Part shown: positions 61,293-64,000 of the stretch, one piece after another | Layout: each line of letters opens with the position of its first letter | How positions within the stretch are numbered: position 1 is the first letter of the stretch | From: Lutimonas sp964595535 | GTDB taxonomy: Bacteria; Bacteroidota; Bacteroidia; Flavobacteriales; Flavobacteriaceae | DNA: 64,000 bases | Direction of reading: 5' to 3' | Assembly: GCA_964595535.1 (NCBI GenBank) | Contig: CAZQRD010000001.1 | Coordinates: 1-64,000, forward strand | The notes under the pieces: model-generated | Databases searched by the model: none | Told to the model about the DNA's origin: nothing | What the model saw: the letters and a program-made list of their open reading frames with translations, nothing else | Program-made: the position numbers and the translations under genes

Positions 61293-64000
61293 TTAAGCCT
61301 CTGTGGTGTTTCTAACCTTCAATTGATAAAAAACGTTTGGTTTTGTACCAACAAAATCGAGTAGCTTAAAGCTTCTGTCATCTTCGCTTAAATGTGCAAC
61401 TTCACTTGATGCTTCATTCACATCTCCAAACACCAATGCCCCTGATGGACAAGCGCTTGCACAGGCAGTTGAAAACTCTCCGTCAGCAACCGCTCTGCCT
61501 TCTTTTTTGGCGTTTAAAATGGTCAATTGCGTTTTCTGGATACAGAAAGAACATTTTTCCATTACCCCTCTTGATCTTACAGTAACATCCGGATTCAATA
61601 CCATCTTTCCGAGCTCATTATTCATATTGAAGTCGAAATCATTATTGTTGGCATATTTGAACCAGTTGAATCTTCTCACTCTGTATGGGCAGTTATTCGC
61701 ACAGTAACGGGTTCCTATACAACGGTTATATGCCATTTGATTTTGACCCTGACGCCCGTGAGACGTAGCCGCTACCGGACAAACCGTTTCACAAGGGGCA
61801 TGATTACAATGCTGACACATTACAGGTTGGAAAGACACTTCTGGTGCATCCGAAGGTTCACCCTGGGCTTTAAAGAAGTCTCCTGAACCAAAAGACCCAT
61901 CTTCTTTACCCTTAGCCACCGTCATATCACTTGAATAATATCTGTCGATTCGCAACCAGTGCATATCTCTACTTACCCTGATCTCATGTTTACCTACAAC
62001 AGGAACATTGTTCTCTGCATGGCAGGCTACAACACAGGCCGCACATCCCGTACAGGTGCTAAGGTCAATGGAAAGATTAAATTTCGTTCCTAAACTGTCA
62101 TCAAATTTCTCCCATAAATCTACTTTATCCTGAGTCACCTCCTGATGATCTAGAGAAAATACAGGTGCGTGGTTCCATTCTTCTTTAGGTTTAGAGACAA
62201 AATCAGCCAGGGTAGTTTCCTTGGTAATTTCTTCTTCTCTACCCATAATAGTGTGATGCAACTGCACACAGGCAAACTTATGCTCTCCAGCTATTTTTTC
62301 TATACTGACACTTTGAAAAGCGCCATCTGAAAGCGGATAGGCATTTACGCCAACTTTCATATCTTTTTTCAGATCGGTTCTACCGTATCCTACTGCAAGG
62401 GCAACAGTTCCTGGAGCCTGACCCGGTTGTATATAAACCGGAACATTGTTTAAGCTTACTTCATTGGCAGTTATATTGACCAGGTCACCATTCAGCGCCC
62501 CGTTATCAACGGTTCTGTTTGTCAACCCAAACTTTTCAGCATCTATTCTGGAGATCAATAAATAATTATCCCAAGATGTTCTTGTAATCGGATCAGGAAG
62601 TTCCTGCAACCATGGGTTATTAGCCTGTGTACCATCACCCAGACCTATTTTTGAATAGACAGTGAGTTCCATATCAGCGCCTGAAGCCTTAGACAAAGCA
62701 GCACTGGCCGCAGCCATGTCTACTTCATTGGCCTCTACAATAAGGTCTTCTTTAATCATTGAAAAGGTACCCTCTTGAAGTGTTTTATTCCATGATTTTC
62801 CAACAAGTAAATTGTCCTGCCAGTTATTCTTTATATAATCGTAGTAAGTGCTTTCACTTCCCATCCATTTTAAAAGACTATCTTCTAATTGACGGGTATT
62901 GAACAAGGGCTTAATTGTTGGCTGTATTAATCCGAAACTTCCTTTTTTGATCTCTACGTCACCCCAGGCTTCCAAATAATGAGAACTAGCGACAACGTAT
63001 TGAGAAGCTTCAGCGGTTTGATCAGCAGAAAGACTGAAAGTTACCGAAAGCGCCACCTTCTTTAAGGCCTCAGCAAATGCTGATCCTTTCACCAATGAAT
63101 AAACTGGATTGCTGTTTGAGATCAATACCGCACCAACCTTTCCTGATGACATATCCGACATCAGTTGTTTTACCTTTTCAGTATTTCCCTGACGTACATT
63201 TTTTGTTAATACAACATCGATCACCTTACTTTGTAAAGCTGCATTGATGGCCAATGCCAACACTTGAGCATTTTCGTCTTGTATACCGGTAACCACAACG
63301 GCCTTGTTTCCAGCCTTTCTGATTTGAGCAACAGCCTTGTTAACAGCATCGTCAATAGGAGTCGAACCTCCGGTATTCTTACCATTAACAATTGCCTCGT
63401 ATAACTTGCTCATCACCTGAAGTTGTTCAGATGGTCTTGTAATAACTCTTTTATCTGCGTTTCCACCGGTTAAGGTCATGTTTGACTCAAACTGGATGTG
63501 ACGAGACATCTTACCATTTTTAGGCTTTCTCCCTTTTGCATATCCTGCGCCAAAATTACCTCCCTGCCAGTCACTTAGAAAATCAGCTCCTACAGATACA
63601 ATCACCTCAGCCTGACTAAAATCATAGTCTGGTAAAGCCCTGCTGCCATACATCTTTTCAAAAGCGTTCAAAGCGGCATCTTCCGAAACAGCGTCATAAA
63701 TAACATGCTCTATATTCCCGTAAGATTCATTGAATTGAGCAACTAGTTTATGAAGTGACGGACTTGCCGTAGTTCCAGTAAGTAATACAATTTTAGCGCC
63801 CGTTGCCATAACATCATTTAAGCGAGCTTGAACTTCCTTATCAAGCGTTGCATAATCCGTTTCGACGCCTTTAGCCAATGGTCCTGTCAGTCTGTTATTG
63901 TCGTAAAGAGATAATACAGACGCTTGAACTCTGGCATTGGTACTTCCGTTTTTGGAATCCTTGTTTGGTTCTATCTTAATTGGTCTACCCTCCCTAACTT
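61293..64000 (-). CDS. actB: Alternative Complex III subunit ActB (partial)
   Basis: The C-terminal 902 residues of a protein usually about 1000 long; the 5' end lies beyond the window. The frame runs on through the window edge (upstream residues include GRPIKIEPNKDSKNGS and LYDNNRLTGPL), so the TTG at 63878 is not the start. The first part is a molybdopterin-oxidoreductase-like fold without cofactor binding in known complexes. The C-terminal part (from about base 62140 leftwards) is an iron-sulfur domain with Cys clusters CTGCAACVVACHAENN, CQHCNHAPCETVCP, CIGTRYCANNCPYR and CSFCIQ. It passes electrons from menaquinol to the heme subunits. Confidence 0.93.
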   Translation of the reverse strand, partial: VREGRPIKIEPNKDSKNGSTNARVQASVLSLYDNNRLTGPLAKGVETDYATLDKEVQARLNDVMATGAKIVLLTGTTASPSLHKLVAQFNESYGNIEHVIYDAVSEDAALNAFEKMYGSRALPDYDFSQAEVIVSVGADFLSDWQGGNFGAGYAKGRKPKNGKMSRHIQFESNMTLTGGNADKRVITRPSEQLQVMSKLYEAIVNGKNTGGSTPIDDAVNKAVAQIRKAGNKAVVVTGIQDENAQVLALAINAALQSKVIDVVLTKNVRQGNTEKVKQLMSDMSSGKVGAVLISNSNPVYSLVKGSAFAEALKKVALSVTFSLSADQTAEASQYVVASSHYLEAWGDVEIKKGSFGLIQPTIKPLFNTRQLEDSLLKWMGSESTYYDYIKNNWQDNLLVGKSWNKTLQEGTFSMIKEDLIVEANEVDMAAASAALSKASGADMELTVYSKIGLGDGTQANNPWLQELPDPITRTSWDNYLLISRIDAEKFGLTNRTVDNGALNGDLVNITANEVSLNNVPVYIQPGQAPGTVALAVGYGRTDLKKDMKVGVNAYPLSDGAFQSVSIEKIAGEHKFACVQLHHTIMGREEEITKETTLADFVSKPKEEWNHAPVFSLDHQEVTQDKVDLWEKFDDSLGTKFNLSIDLSTCTGCAACVVACHAENNVPVVGKHEIRVSRDMHWLRIDRYYSSDMTVAKGKEDGSFGSGDFFKAQGEPSDAPEVSFQPVMCQHCNHAPCETVCPVAATSHGRQGQNQMAYNRCIGTRYCANNCPYRVRRFNWFKYANNNDFDFNMNNELGKMVLNPDVTVRSRGVMEKCSFCIQKTQLTILNAKKEGRAVADGEFSTACASACPSGALVFGDVNEASSEVAHLSEDDRSFKLLDFVGTKPNVFYQLKVRNTTEA

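Noticed and set aside
63876..63878. TTG 63878 as the start of actB
   Set aside because: The same frame continues to the window edge with sequence typical of ActB, so the gene is cut by the window.

Overview
The window looks like a chromosomal segment of an aerobic, Gram-negative member of the Bacteroidota, most likely class Flavobacteriia. The evidence is its low G+C, promoters of the TTTG / TAnnTTTG type, an FtsZ with a very long tail, MraY and FtsQ of the Bacteroidota kind, short LeuA, and an Alternative Complex III followed by coxBA. Nearly all of it is ordinary core genome. I saw no tRNA, rRNA, CRISPR array, prophage, insertion sequence or attachment site.

Layout. 1-3529: exbB-exbD-tonB/tolA-like-folC on the minus strand. 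3613-7472: nhaD antiporter, Glu/Leu-type dehydrogenase and anmK, minus. 7555-16895: acyl-CoA dehydrogenase, SDR epimerase, gltB-gltD and an OmpA-type lipoprotein, plus. 17059-30509: the division and cell-wall (dcw) cluster on the minus strand, transcribed mraZ-rsmH-ftsL-ftsI-murE-mraY-[murD remnant]-ftsW-murG-[no murC]-ftsQ-ftsA-ftsZ. 30742-36380: mixed genes (alpha/beta hydrolase, GH130-like lipoprotein, engB, c-type cytochrome lipoprotein, rluA-type pseudouridine synthase, LamB-like porin). 36507-38120: gapN-like dehydrogenase. 38176-44985: ilvD-ilvB-ilvN-ilvC-ilvA, minus, behind a 350-base leader. 45337-46881: uncharacterised helical-repeat protein. 47031-51863: leuA-leuB, nitroreductase, cysE-cysM, plus. 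51908-54265: penicillin-acylase family protein. 54354-64000: coxA, coxB and the Act operon F-E-D-C-B, with actB cut by the window end.

How the genes fit together. The dcw cluster supplies lipid II synthesis (MurE, MraY, MurG), septal synthase and its partners (FtsW, FtsI, FtsL, FtsQ) and the Z ring (FtsA, FtsZ). AnmK recycles murein. The ilv and leu genes make branched-chain amino acids, gltBD and the dehydrogenase handle glutamate nitrogen, and cysE-cysM make cysteine. Act plus Cox form a quinol-to-oxygen respiratory chain; NhaD and ExbBD/TonB work with the ion gradients.

Most noteworthy. (1) The dcw cluster is eroded: murD survives only as a 182-residue C-terminal piece whose conserved SPACAS-type loop is changed, and murC is absent from its usual place between murG and ftsQ. 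That slot holds four tandem 16-bp repeats and a long hairpin. MurC and MurD activities must therefore be encoded elsewhere or replaced. (2) The ilvD leader encodes a possible 20-residue Ile/Leu/Val-rich peptide followed by an intrinsic terminator, which looks like an attenuator. A second terminator-like hairpin ends 11 nt before ilvA. (3) Three perfectly spaced 10-bp repeats upstream of mraZ look like the MraZ operator, and a 19-bp palindrome lies next to them.
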